A DNA stretch of 51,618 nt, taken from assembly GCF_019049255.1 (NCBI RefSeq), contig NZ_JAGMUJ010000025.1:1-51618 (forward strand). The letters are read 5' to 3'. A program made the position numbers and the translations under genes. The notes beneath the pieces are model-generated. The model ran no database searches. It worked only from the letters and a program-made list of their open reading frames with translations, and was not told the origin of the DNA. This stretch comes from Streptomyces sp. AC558_RSS880 (lineage in GTDB: Bacteria > Actinomycetota > Actinomycetes > Streptomycetales > Streptomycetaceae). Positions 37,864-45,990 of the stretch are shown here, piece by piece; within the stretch, counting starts at the first letter, position 1, and every line of letters starts with the position of its first letter.

Positions 37864-38985
37864 TTAACCGCCCAGACGTTTCAAGGCCTCCGGGGCCTCC
37901 TCGATCCGGTCGACCAGGGCGATCCGGGCCTCCATGGAACGCTCCCGCGCGAGCGACCGCAGCAGCGGCCAGGCCGGCAGCCGCTCCGTCCAGTGGGCCC
38001 GGTTCACCAGCACCATGGGCGTGGGCTCGCCGCGCGACTCGTAGTAGTTCGGCGTCGCGTTGTCGAAGATCTCCTGCACGGTGCCGGCGGCGCCCGGCAG
38101 GAAGACCACGCCCGCGTTGCAGCGGGCCAGCAGCCCGTCCTCGCGGGTGGCGTTGGCGAAGTACTTCGCGATGTGCGAGGCGAAGGCGTTCGGCGGTTCG
38201 TGGCCGTAGAACCAGGTGGGGATGCCGATCGAGTGGTTGCCCTTCGGCCAGCGGGCGCGCACCTCGAAGGCGGCGCGCGCCCAGTCGGTGATCGACGGCG
38301 TGAACGAGGGCGCGGACGCGAGGAGTCCGCAGGCCTCGTCCAGCACGGCGTCGTCGTACGGGGCCGCGTAGGCGCCGAGGTTCGCCGCCTCCATCGCGCC
38401 CGGACCGCCGCCCGTCGCCACCGTGAAACCGGCGTGGGTCAGCGCCCGTCCGAGACGGGCCGCGCCCCGGAACTCCTCGGTGCCGCGGGCCATCGCGTGA
38501 CCGCCCATCACGCCCACGACCCGCGCCCCGCGCAGGAGTTCGTCCAGGGCGTCGGACATGGAGTCGTCGTGGACCGCGCGCAGCATGGAGGCGAAGATGT
38601 CGCCGTCCGCCTTGGTCCGCTGGAACCAGGCGTAGGCCAGCGCGTCCGGGGTCGCCTCGTAGCCCTTGTCGAGCGAGGCGAACAGGTCGCCGGGCGTGTA
38701 GAGATGCCCCCGGTAGGGGTCGAAGGGCAGGCCCGGGACGGGCGGGAGGACCAGGGCGCCGTCGGCGCGGAGCTTCTCCGTCGCGTCCGGACGCATCCGG
38801 CAGCCGAGGAAGACGGCCCCGGTGGTGTCGGTGGTGAGCAACTCCCTTGTCCGGTCGGTCAGGTCGACGGACTGGACACGGAATCCGGAGAGCGTGCCGC
38901 GGGACGAGACGATCGCGTCGAACTCCTCGAGCGTCTCTATCTCGCGGTCCCCGTGATGGACGGCATGGGCGGGACTCGTCTGCAC
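37864..38985 (-). CDS. LOG-family Rossmann-fold protein
   Basis: 373 aa from GTG 38985. The LOG (lysine decarboxylase-like) signature is present as VATGGGPGAMEAANLGA near residue 190 and VVFLPGAAGTVQEIFDNA near 318. The canonical form is PGGxGTxxE; here it is PGAAGTVQE. LOG enzymes release cytokinin-type bases from nucleotides, but this long subgroup (about 170 residues before the core) has no proven substrate. A TAGCAT -10 ends 6 nt before the start codon, implying a leaderless mRNA. Confidence 0.85.
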   Translation of the reverse strand: MQTSPAHAVHHGDREIETLEEFDAIVSSRGTLSGFRVQSVDLTDRTRELLTTDTTGAVFLGCRMRPDATEKLRADGALVLPPVPGLPFDPYRGHLYTPGDLFASLDKGYEATPDALAYAWFQRTKADGDIFASMLRAVHDDSMSDALDELLRGARVVGVMGGHAMARGTEEFRGAARLGRALTHAGFTVATGGGPGAMEAANLGAYAAPYDDAVLDEACGLLASAPSFTPSITDWARAAFEVRARWPKGNHSIGIPTWFYGHEPPNAFASHIAKYFANATREDGLLARCNAGVVFLPGAAGTVQEIFDNATPNYYESRGEPTPMVLVNRAHWTERLPAWPLLRSLARERSMEARIALVDRIEEAPEALKRLGG

Positions 38986-38991
38986 CCGCCC

Positions 38992-38997
38992 ATGCTA
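38992..38997 (-). promoter_or_regulatory. -10 element for the leaderless LOG gene
   Basis: On the minus strand TAGCAT is followed by 6 nt (GGGCGG) and then GTG. The geometry fits a leaderless transcript. Confidence 0.55.
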
Positions 38998-39011
38998 GGC
39001 CCGTGTGCGCG

Positions 39012-39419
39012 TCAGCCCTGCACCGCGGCCGGGTCCATCCAGATGACCTCCCAGGTGTGGCCGTCGAGGTCGTCGAAGGCGCGGCCGTACATGAAGCCGT
39101 GGTCCTGGGTCTCGCCGGTGACCGAGCCGCCCGCCGCGACGGCCTTCTCCACCAGCTCGTCGACCTTCTCGCGGCTCTCGGCGCTCAGCGCGAGCAGCAC
39201 CTCGCTGCTCTTCGTGGCGTCCACGATCTCCTTCTTGGTGAACTCCGCGTACTTCTGCTTGGTCAGCAGCATCGCGACGATCGTGTCGCTGATCACGACC
39301 GACGCGGCGGTCTCGTCGCTGAACTGCGCGTTGATCGAGTAGCCGAGCTCCGTGAAGAACTTCTTCGAGGCGTCGAGGTCGTTGACGGCCAGGTTCACGA
39401 AGATCATCTGCTGGTACAT
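39012..39419 (-). CDS. Glyoxalase/VOC superfamily protein
   Basis: 135 aa, one vicinal-oxygen-chelate domain: MYQQMIFVNLAVNDLDASKKFF at the start and YGRAFDDLDGHTWEVIWMD at the end with the metal-binding pattern. It resembles the extradiol dioxygenase-like/lactoylglutathione lyase-like group, often annotated as a glyoxalase/bleomycin resistance family protein. The substrate is unknown. GGAGAG lies ~8 nt upstream of ATG 39419. Not obviously linked to the ABC genes upstream. Confidence 0.88.
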   Translation of the reverse strand: MYQQMIFVNLAVNDLDASKKFFTELGYSINAQFSDETAASVVISDTIVAMLLTKQKYAEFTKKEIVDATKSSEVLLALSAESREKVDELVEKAVAAGGSVTGETQDHGFMYGRAFDDLDGHTWEVIWMDPAAVQG

Positions 39420-39530
39420 GGCGGGGTCTCTCCCATTCGGTTCCGTGGTGTTCGTGGGGGTAGACCGGGGGCCCGCGCGGAACTCATCGGTCCGTGGAGA
39501 TTTTTTTCGGACCGTTTCCCTGACGGTGCC

Positions 39531-40871
39531 TCAGCGGGACAGCGGCCACGCCGACAGCTCGGCCACGACCAGGGTCAGCGGCCCGAACAGGGCGAGCAGC
39601 GCGCCCGCGCGGAGCACGGCGGCCCGGCGCAGCGTCCCCGTGGCCGCCCCGAGGCGCCGCAGCGCGGCGGTGGTCTCGGCGCGGGCCTGCTTGGCCTCGA
39701 CGGCGGCCGTCAGCAGCGTCGCCGTCGTGCAGCCCGCCACCAGCAGCACCCCGAGCACGGCGAGCGGGCCGTCGAAGGCGTCCTCGCGGTCGTGCAGCGA
39801 GGTCATGACGTACGCGGCCGACAGCACCGCGCAGACCACGCCCAGCGGGCGTCCGATGCGCGTGGCCTCGGTCATGAGGACCCGCCCGGCCAGCAGGCGC
39901 AGCGCGCCGGGCCGTGCCGTCTGGAGCAGCCTGCCGCACAGATGGGCGAGGCCGGGACCGGCCAGGGCCAGACCGACGGCGGTCAGGACCAGACCGAGCA
40001 GCGCGGAGGGCTGTTCCCCCGGCGCGCCCCCGCCGCCCGTACGGCTCGCGAAGGCCTCGGCGGCCAGACCCACCGCCAGCACCGTGACCCCCCACGGCAG
40101 TCCGGACGGCGGCGTGAGCGGCGCGGCGGGCCGGGCGTCGGCGGGGGTGCCGGCGGAGCTGTCGGAACCGTCCGTGGCGCTGTCGGGACCGTTCGCGGCG
40201 CCGTCCGGCTCCGGTGCCGCCTCGGCCGTACGCCGGCCTCGCGCCGCCGCCCCCAGCTGCTTGCCGAACCGGCCGTACGCCCCGAACGACTCGCGCACCG
40301 CCGTACGCCGGTACGCGCCGAACCGTCTGTACGCCCGTCCCGCGCGGTCCGTCCCCGCCGCCGGCTCACGCGGCCGCAGCACCACCGCCGCGGCCGCCGA
40401 CGCGCTCAGCGGTACGAGCGACAGCAGCGTCAGGGCGGCGGGCAGCGGAAGCGGCCGGCCGACGGCGAGGAAGTCCGTCGCGGCGCCGTCGAAGGGCGTG
40501 CCGGTGAGGTCGCCGCGCAGGTGGAGGAAGACCAGCAGGGCCAGCGCCGAGCCCAGCAGGCAGGACAGCGCCGTGGTGGCCGCGGAGATCGCCATCAGCC
40601 GGACGGGACCGAGACCGATCGCCGACAGACCGGGCCGGGGCCGGGTGCCCGGATCGGTGCGGGCGACCGCGACCGCGAAGTGCACCGTGGCCGCCATCGG
40701 GACCGCGCACCAGGCCAGCCGGAGCACCGAGGCGGACGGGTCGGGGTGGCTCAGCGCGTGGCCGAGGGCGCTGAGCAGCAGGAAGCCCGTGCCCGCGGAC
40801 GCGGCCACGACCAGGAGACGGCGCAGCTGGACGGCGGGACGGGCGCCTCGGGTCAGACGGAGAGCGAGCAC
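39531..40871 (-). CDS. FtsX-like ABC transporter permease (integral membrane)
   Basis: 446 aa from GTG 40871, with GGAAGG upstream and a 19-nt overlap with the ATPase gene. It has about eight hydrophobic segments. A central cytosolic or extracellular insertion of ~100 residues is rich in Ala, Gly, Ser, Asp and Arg/Tyr (RAYRRFGAYRRTAVRESFGA), splitting the protein into two halves of about four segments each. The pairing with a LolD/MacB-type ATPase suggests a FtsX/MacB-like complex. No substrate can be inferred. Confidence 0.75.
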   Translation of the reverse strand: MLALRLTRGARPAVQLRRLLVVAASAGTGFLLLSALGHALSHPDPSASVLRLAWCAVPMAATVHFAVAVARTDPGTRPRPGLSAIGLGPVRLMAISAATTALSCLLGSALALLVFLHLRGDLTGTPFDGAATDFLAVGRPLPLPAALTLLSLVPLSASAAAAVVLRPREPAAGTDRAGRAYRRFGAYRRTAVRESFGAYGRFGKQLGAAARGRRTAEAAPEPDGAANGPDSATDGSDSSAGTPADARPAAPLTPPSGLPWGVTVLAVGLAAEAFASRTGGGGAPGEQPSALLGLVLTAVGLALAGPGLAHLCGRLLQTARPGALRLLAGRVLMTEATRIGRPLGVVCAVLSAAYVMTSLHDREDAFDGPLAVLGVLLVAGCTTATLLTAAVEAKQARAETTAALRRLGAATGTLRRAAVLRAGALLALFGPLTLVVAELSAWPLSR

Positions 40872-41602
40872 GCCGCCCGGCCTTCCGTCTCGGCCGTCCC
40901 GGGGATCGGCGGCAGATGGACGGTGCGCACGCGCCGCCCGTCGAGCAGCGACACCGTGCGGTCGGCGAGGGCCGCGGTCTGCGCGTCGTGGGTCGCGAGG
41001 ACCACGGCGATGCCGTGCGAGCGGGCCGCCGTGGTGAGCGTGCGCAGCGCGTGGACGCGGTCGACGCGGTGCAGCGGGGCGGTCGGCTCGTCGGCGAACA
41101 GCACCGAGGGTGCCGGGGCGAGGGCGCGGGCGACGCACACCCGCTGCCGCTCGGCCTGCGTCAGCTCCCCGGGGTGCTTGCGGGCCCTGTCACCGATGTC
41201 GAGGCGCTCCAGCCACTCCAGGGCCGCCGTCCTGGCGCGGCGCCGGCCGGTGCCGCGCAGCATCAGCGGCAGGGCGGCGTTCTCCCAGACGTTCAGCTCG
41301 GGCACCAGCACCGGGTCCGGGTCGATCCAGCCGAAGTGGTCCCGGCGCAGCCGCTCGCGGGCGGCGGGGCGCATGGTGTGCACGGGCACGTCGTTGAACC
41401 AGATCTCGCCGCTGCGTGCGGGCAGCAGCCCCGACAGACAGCGCAGCAGTGTCGTCTTGCCGCTGCCGCGCGGGCCGCCGACGGCGAGGATCTCGCCCTC
41501 CCGGACGCCGAGCGAGACCCCGCTCAGTCCGGGTGAGCCGTCGTCGTACCGGTGGTGCAGGGCTCGCGCCCAGAGCACGTCGTTGTCCGGTGGGGCCACC
41601 AT
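40853..41602 (-). CDS. ABC transporter ATP-binding protein with degenerate motifs
   Basis: 249 aa from ATG 41602, with GAGGTG 6 nt upstream (GTG 41611 is the alternative). Walker A is GPRGSGKTT near residue 44, Walker B VLFADEPTAPLH near 165, H-loop LATHDAQTAAL near 195. The signature motif is LTQAERQR in place of LSGGQxQR, the D-loop Asp is replaced, and the Q-loop reads GWIDPDP with no Gln. The family resemblance is LolD/MacB/FtsE. The defects suggest weak or no ATP hydrolysis, or a regulatory role. Its partner is the overlapping permease. Confidence 0.85.
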   Translation of the reverse strand: MVAPPDNDVLWARALHHRYDDGSPGLSGVSLGVREGEILAVGGPRGSGKTTLLRCLSGLLPARSGEIWFNDVPVHTMRPAARERLRRDHFGWIDPDPVLVPELNVWENAALPLMLRGTGRRRARTAALEWLERLDIGDRARKHPGELTQAERQRVCVARALAPAPSVLFADEPTAPLHRVDRVHALRTLTTAARSHGIAVVLATHDAQTAALADRTVSLLDGRRVRTVHLPPIPGTAETEGRAACSLSV

Positions 41603-41742
41603 GGCGTACACCTCGGTTCGGATCGGAAATGCCGTGCGCTCTTCGGGTAAGTCCCCCGTCCGGGGGAACGAAGGCAGGGCCGATCGGTCACTGGCACGCT
41701 AGGCAGGCCACGGCGGGAGGCCGGACAGCACGCGGCCCCGGA

Positions 41743-41767
41743 CGCCCGTTTCTCACTCGAACGGGCG
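41743..41767 (-). terminator. Hairpin downstream of the aminotransferase gene
   Basis: CGCCCGTT (41743-41750) pairs with AACGGGCG (41760-41767). It lies about 55 nt after the aminotransferase stop on the minus strand. Confidence 0.5.
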
Positions 41768-41819
41768 ACACCGGGGCTGGTGTTGATCATCCAGAAGGAA
41801 GATCGGAACCTCCAACGGC

Positions 41820-43193
41820 CTACAGCTTGGTCCACGCCTCCGAGAGGGTCGCGCGCAGGATCTGCTCGATCTCGTCGAAGGTCTCCTGGTCGGAGATCAG
41901 CGGCGGGGCGAGCTGGACGACCGGGTCGCCGCGGTCGTCGGCCCGGCAGTACAGGCCGTTCTCGAAGAGCTTCTTCGACAGGAAGCCGTACAGGACGCGC
42001 TCGGTCTCGTCGGCGTCGAAGGACTCCTTGGTGTTCTTGTCCTTGACCAGCTCGATGCCGTAGAAGAAGCCGTTGCCGCGGACGTCGCCGACGATCGGCA
42101 GGTCGTGCAGCTTCTCCAGGGTGGCGCGGAAGGCGCCCTCGTTGTCGAGTACGTGCTGGTTCAGGCCCTCGCGCTCGAACAGGTCGAGGTTGGCGATGCC
42201 GACCGCGGCGGAGACCGGGTGGCCGCCGAAGGTGTAGCCGTGCAGGAAGGTGTTGTCGCCCTTGTAGAAGGGCTCGGCCAGGCGGTCGGAGACGATGCAC
42301 GCGCCGATGGGGGAGTAGCCCGAGGTCATGCCCTTGGCGCAGGTGATCATGTCCGGGACGTAGCCGAACTTGTCGCAGGCGAACGTCGTGCCGAGCCGAC
42401 CGAAGGCGCAGATGACCTCGTCGGAGACGAGCAGCACGTCGTACTGGTCGCAGATCTCGCGCACCCGCTGGAAGTAGCCGGGCGGGGGCGGGAAGCAGCC
42501 GCCGGCGTTCTGCACGGGCTCCAGGAAGACGGCCGCGACCGTGTCGGGGCCCTCGAAGAGGATCTGCTGCTCGATCTGGTCGGCGGCCCAGCGGCCGAAC
42601 GCCTCCGGGTCACCGCTGTGGATCGGCGCCCGGTAGATGTTGGTGTTCGGCACCTTGTGCGCACCCGGGACGAGCGGCTCGAACGGGGCCTTCAGCGCCG
42701 GCAGACCGGTGATGGACAGGGCGCCCTGCGGGGTGCCGTGGTAGGCCACCGCGCGGGATATCACCTTGTACTTCGTCGGCTTGCCGGTCAGCTTGAAGTA
42801 CTGCTTGGCGAGCTTCCAGGCGGTCTCCACCGCCTCGCCGCCGCCGGTGGTGAAGAAGACCTTGTTGAGGTCGCCCGGCGCCTCGTGCGCGAGCCGCTCC
42901 GCCAGCTCCACGGCCTTGGGGTGGGCGTAGGACCACACCGGGAAGAAGGCCAGCTCCTGGGCCTGCTTGGAGGCGGTCTCCGCGAGCTCCTGACGGCCGT
43001 GGCCCGCCTGCACCACGAACAGGCCGGCGAGGCCGTCGAGGTAGCGCTTGCCCTTGTCGTCGTAGATGTGGGTGCCCTTGCCCCGGACGATGGTGGGGAC
43101 GGGGGAGTTCTCGTACGAGGACATGCGGGTGAAGTGCATCCACAGGTGGTCGTACGCGGACTTGCTGAGGTCCTCGGTGCGGTCGGTGCTCAC
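41820..43193 (-). CDS. Class III pyridoxal-phosphate aminotransferase (polyamine/GABA type)
   Basis: 457 aa from GTG 43193, starting 2 nt after the Lrp gene stop. Class III fold: HGRQELAETASKQAQELAFF; PLP-phosphate contact FFTTGGGEAVETAWKLA; DEVICAFGRLGT; the PLP lysine in MITCAKGMTSGYSPIGA near residue 285. It moves an amino group from an omega-amine such as GABA, putrescine or a diamine to an oxo acid. The adjacent aldehyde dehydrogenase and Lrp regulator support polyamine or amino-acid catabolism. The exact substrate is not determined. Confidence 0.9.
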   Translation of the reverse strand: MSTDRTEDLSKSAYDHLWMHFTRMSSYENSPVPTIVRGKGTHIYDDKGKRYLDGLAGLFVVQAGHGRQELAETASKQAQELAFFPVWSYAHPKAVELAERLAHEAPGDLNKVFFTTGGGEAVETAWKLAKQYFKLTGKPTKYKVISRAVAYHGTPQGALSITGLPALKAPFEPLVPGAHKVPNTNIYRAPIHSGDPEAFGRWAADQIEQQILFEGPDTVAAVFLEPVQNAGGCFPPPPGYFQRVREICDQYDVLLVSDEVICAFGRLGTTFACDKFGYVPDMITCAKGMTSGYSPIGACIVSDRLAEPFYKGDNTFLHGYTFGGHPVSAAVGIANLDLFEREGLNQHVLDNEGAFRATLEKLHDLPIVGDVRGNGFFYGIELVKDKNTKESFDADETERVLYGFLSKKLFENGLYCRADDRGDPVVQLAPPLISDQETFDEIEQILRATLSEAWTKL

Positions 43194-43195
43194 GG

Positions 43196-43699
43196 TTATC
43201 GGGTTCCCCACATGTAGGTCTGCTTCTTGAGCTTGAGGTAGACGAAACTCTCGGTGGAGCGCACTCCGGGCACGGCCCGGATGCGTCGGTTGATGACCTC
43301 CAGCAGGTGGTCGTCGTCCTCGCAGACGATCTCGACCATCAGGTCGAAGGAGCCCGCGGTCATCACCACGTACTCGCACTCGTCCATGGCGGTCAGCGCG
43401 TCGGCCACGGCCTCCACGTCGCCCTCGACGTTGACGCCGACCATCGCCTGGCGGCGGAAGCCCACGGTGAGCGGGTCCGTGACGGCGACGATCTGCATCA
43501 CGCCCTGGTCGAGGAGCTTCTGGACGCGCTGGCGCACGGCCGCCTCCGACAGGCCCACGGCCTTGCCGATGGCGGCGTACGGCCGGCGGCCGTCCTCCTG
43601 GAGCTGCTCGATGATGGCGAGGGAGACGGCGTCCAACTGGGGACCGCCGCCGTTCTTGGACTCGCGGGAGTCCCTCGGGTCTGCGCTTCGACTGGCCAC
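43196..43699 (-). CDS. Lrp/AsnC family transcriptional regulator
   Basis: 167 aa from GTG 43699; an upstream GTG (43714) is possible. The N-terminal helix-turn-helix begins LDAVSLAIIEQLQEDGRRPY and continues AAIGKAVGLSEAAVRQRVQ; the C-terminal RAM ligand-binding domain follows (GVNVEGDVEAVADAL...). It is cotranscribed with the aminotransferase (2-nt gap) and divergent from the aldehyde dehydrogenase, so it most likely controls both from the shared intergenic region in response to an amino acid or amine. Confidence 0.92.
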   Translation of the reverse strand: MASRSADPRDSRESKNGGGPQLDAVSLAIIEQLQEDGRRPYAAIGKAVGLSEAAVRQRVQKLLDQGVMQIVAVTDPLTVGFRRQAMVGVNVEGDVEAVADALTAMDECEYVVMTAGSFDLMVEIVCEDDDHLLEVINRRIRAVPGVRSTESFVYLKLKKQTYMWGTR

Positions 43700-43809
43700 G
43701 GGGCCACTGTGCACGACGTATCGACAGTTTTGCAAGGCTCGATCGATGAAATTCGTTGTCTGCGGTGTCCGAGCTTGCGGATTTCGCAGGAGTAGGGCGG
43801 GTGGGGGTG

Positions 43810-43837
43810 TTGAAAACGTCAGCCATCGGTTTAGGGT
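43810..43837 (+). promoter_or_regulatory. Promoter of the aldehyde dehydrogenase gene with inverted repeat
   Basis: TTGAAA (43810-43815), 16 nt and TAGGGT (43832-43837). An 8-bp inverted repeat starts at the -10 end: TGGGTGTC (43837-43844) pairs with GACACCCA (43890-43897), with further AGACACC and GGACAC copies between. It is likely the binding site of the divergently encoded Lrp regulator. Confidence 0.6.
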
Positions 43838-43921
43838 GGGTGTCTCAGAGGTTGGACACTCGACATTTCTCGATACTCCAGACACCTCGGACACCCACGA
43901 GGAACACCAGGAGGGCCTGCA

Positions 43922-45361
43922 GTGAGCACCGAGCTGCGTCGTCTGCGCAACTACATCGGCGGTGAGTTCCGGGACGCCGCCGACGGCCGGACCACCGAGG
44001 TGGTCAACCCCGCGACGGGCGAGGCGTACGCGACCGCTCCGCTGTCCGGGCAGGCGGATGTGGACGCCGCGATGGCGGCCGCCGCCGAGGCGTTCCCCGG
44101 CTGGCGCGACACCACCCCGGCCGAGCGCCAGAAGGCCCTGCTGAAGATCGCGGACGCCTTCGAGGAGCGCGCCGAGGAACTCATCGCGGCCGAGGTGGAG
44201 AACACGGGCAAGCCCGTCGGGCTGACCCGCACCGAGGAGATCCCGCCGATGGTGGACCAGATCCGTTTCTTCGCGGGCGCGGCGCGGATGCTCGAGGGCC
44301 GGTCGGCCGGTGAGTACATGGAGGGCCTGACCTCCATCGTGCGCCGTGAGCCGGTCGGCGTCTGCGCGCAGGTCGCGCCCTGGAACTACCCGATGATGAT
44401 GGCCGTGTGGAAGTTCGCCCCGGCGATCGCCGCGGGCAACACGGTCGTCCTCAAGCCCTCGGACACCACCCCGGCCTCCACGGTCCTGATCGCCGAGATC
44501 CTCGGCTCGATCCTTCCCAAGGGCGTCTTCAACGTCATCTGCGGCGACCGCGACACCGGCCGCCTGATGGTCGAGCACCCCACCCCGGCGATGGCGTCCA
44601 TCACCGGGTCGGTGCGCGCCGGCATGTCGGTCGCCGAGTCCGCGGCCAAGGACGTCAAGCGGGTCCACCTGGAGCTGGGCGGCAAGGCCCCGGTCGTGGT
44701 CTTCGAGGACACCGACATCGCCAAGGCGGTCGAGGACATCTCGGTCGCGGGCTTCTTCAACGCCGGCCAGGACTGCACGGCCGCCACGCGCGTCCTCGTC
44801 CACGAGTCGATCCACGACGAGTTCGTCTCCGCGCTCGCCAAGGCCGCCGCCGACACCAAGACCGGCATGCCCGACGACGAGGACGTCCTGTTCGGTCCGC
44901 TCAACAACCCCAACCAGCTCAAGCAGGTCGAGGGCTTCATCGAGCGGCTGCCCGCGCACGCGCGCGTGGAGGCCGGCGGCAAGCGCGTCGGCGAGCAGGG
45001 CTTCTTCTACGCCCCGACCGTCGTCTCCGGCCTGAACCAGGACGACGAGATCATCCAGAAGGAGGTCTTCGGCCCGGTCATCACCGTCCAGCGCTTCACC
45101 GACGAGGACCAGGCCGTCGAGTACGCCAACGGCGTCGAGTACGCGCTGGCCTCCTCGGTGTGGACCAAGGACCACTCCCGCGCGATGCGCATGTCCAAGA
45201 AGCTGGACTTCGGCTGTGTGTGGATCAACACGCACATCCCGCTGGTCGCGGAGATGCCGCACGGCGGCTTCAAGAAGTCGGGCTACGGCAAGGACCTCTC
45301 GGCGTACGGCTTCGACGACTACACGCGCGTCAAGCACGTGATGACGTCCCTCGACGGATAG
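43922..45361 (+). CDS. Aldehyde dehydrogenase, gamma-aminobutyraldehyde dehydrogenase type
   Basis: 479 aa from GTG 43922 with AGGAGGG upstream. NAD(P)-dependent ALDH: oxyanion Asn in APWNYPMMMAVWKF near residue 146, general base Glu in LELGGKAPVVVF near 250, nucleophile Cys in FFNAGQDCTAATRV near 285. Best match is the aminoaldehyde subgroup that oxidises 4-aminobutanal or betaine aldehyde. With the divergent aminotransferase it would turn a diamine into an amino acid: amine to aminoaldehyde to acid. Confidence 0.9.
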   Translation: MSTELRRLRNYIGGEFRDAADGRTTEVVNPATGEAYATAPLSGQADVDAAMAAAAEAFPGWRDTTPAERQKALLKIADAFEERAEELIAAEVENTGKPVGLTRTEEIPPMVDQIRFFAGAARMLEGRSAGEYMEGLTSIVRREPVGVCAQVAPWNYPMMMAVWKFAPAIAAGNTVVLKPSDTTPASTVLIAEILGSILPKGVFNVICGDRDTGRLMVEHPTPAMASITGSVRAGMSVAESAAKDVKRVHLELGGKAPVVVFEDTDIAKAVEDISVAGFFNAGQDCTAATRVLVHESIHDEFVSALAKAAADTKTGMPDDEDVLFGPLNNPNQLKQVEGFIERLPAHARVEAGGKRVGEQGFFYAPTVVSGLNQDDEIIQKEVFGPVITVQRFTDEDQAVEYANGVEYALASSVWTKDHSRAMRMSKKLDFGCVWINTHIPLVAEMPHGGFKKSGYGKDLSAYGFDDYTRVKHVMTSLDG

Positions 45362-45370
45362 GCGCCGAAG

Positions 45371-45409
45371 CGTCGGCCCCGGACGGTGCGGCACCGTCCG
45401 GGGCCGACG
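45371..45409 (+). terminator. Perfect 18-bp terminator hairpin
   Basis: CGTCGGCCCCGGACGGTG (45371-45388) and its exact complement (45392-45409) around a CGG loop, 10 nt after the aldehyde dehydrogenase stop. It isolates the next gene. Confidence 0.85.
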
Positions 45410-45433
45410 TGTCTCCAGGGGCGGACCCCGTTT

Positions 45434-45462
45434 TTGAACATGTTCAACTCTCGGCGTACGCT
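45434..45462 (+). promoter_or_regulatory. Promoter overlapped by a perfect 14-bp palindrome (possible TetR operator)
   Basis: TTGAAC (45434-45439), 17 nt and TACGCT (45457-45462); the ATG of the next gene is 6 nt later, so the transcript is leaderless. The -35 box is the left half of the perfect palindrome TTGAACATGTTCAA (45434-45447). A repressor binding there would block the -35. Confidence 0.75.
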
Positions 45463-45468
45463 GCTGCC

Positions 45469-45990
45469 ATGAGCGACAGAGCCGCCCTGCTCAAGGGCAT
45501 TCGCGCCTGGCTGGTCTTCTTCGTCGTCTGCCTGGTGCTCAGCGGCGCCACGGCCTTCCCGCTGGTGCACGAACTGCGCTGGACCGAGGACCTGCTCCGG
45601 TCCCTGTCCGCGCCGGAGCACCTCCCCGCCCTCATGGACTGGATCGAGCGCGTACGCCAGGGGCTCGACACCGCCGACGCCGAGTACCCCTTCCTCCTCT
45701 ACGGCACCGACTGGCTCGCCTTCGCGCACCTCGTGATCGCCGTCGCCTTCTACGGCCCCTACCGCGACCCCGTCCGCAACATCTGGGTCATCGAGTTCGG
45801 CATGATCGCCTGTGCCGGCATCATCCCGCTCGCGCTGATCTGCGGCCCGGTCCGCGGCATCCCCTTCTGGTGGAGCGTCATCGACATGGCGTTCGGCGTG
45901 TTCGGCGTGATCCCGCTGTACGTCGTACGCGAGAAGATCAAGCGGCTGGAGGCGCTCACGCCGAACGCGGCGCCGGCACCCGTTGCTTGA
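45469..45990 (+). CDS. Small integral membrane protein of unknown function
   Basis: 173 aa from ATG 45469, the start being decided by the leaderless promoter. It has four hydrophobic segments: WLVFFVVCLVLSGA, WLAFAHLVIAVAFY, VIEFGMIACAGIIPLALI and VIDMAFGVFGVIPLYVV, with a ~60-residue acidic loop between the first two. No catalytic motif was recognised. Its 3' end overlaps the convergent hydrolase gene by 35 nt. Confidence 0.85.
   Translation: MSDRAALLKGIRAWLVFFVVCLVLSGATAFPLVHELRWTEDLLRSLSAPEHLPALMDWIERVRQGLDTADAEYPFLLYGTDWLAFAHLVIAVAFYGPYRDPVRNIWVIEFGMIACAGIIPLALICGPVRGIPFWWSVIDMAFGVFGVIPLYVVREKIKRLEALTPNAAPAPVA

Noticed and set aside
38847..41702. Plus-strand 951-aa frame opposite the ABC genes
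   Set aside because: Composition is Arg/Gln/Gly low-complexity. The minus-strand genes beneath it carry Walker, VOC and membrane motifs.
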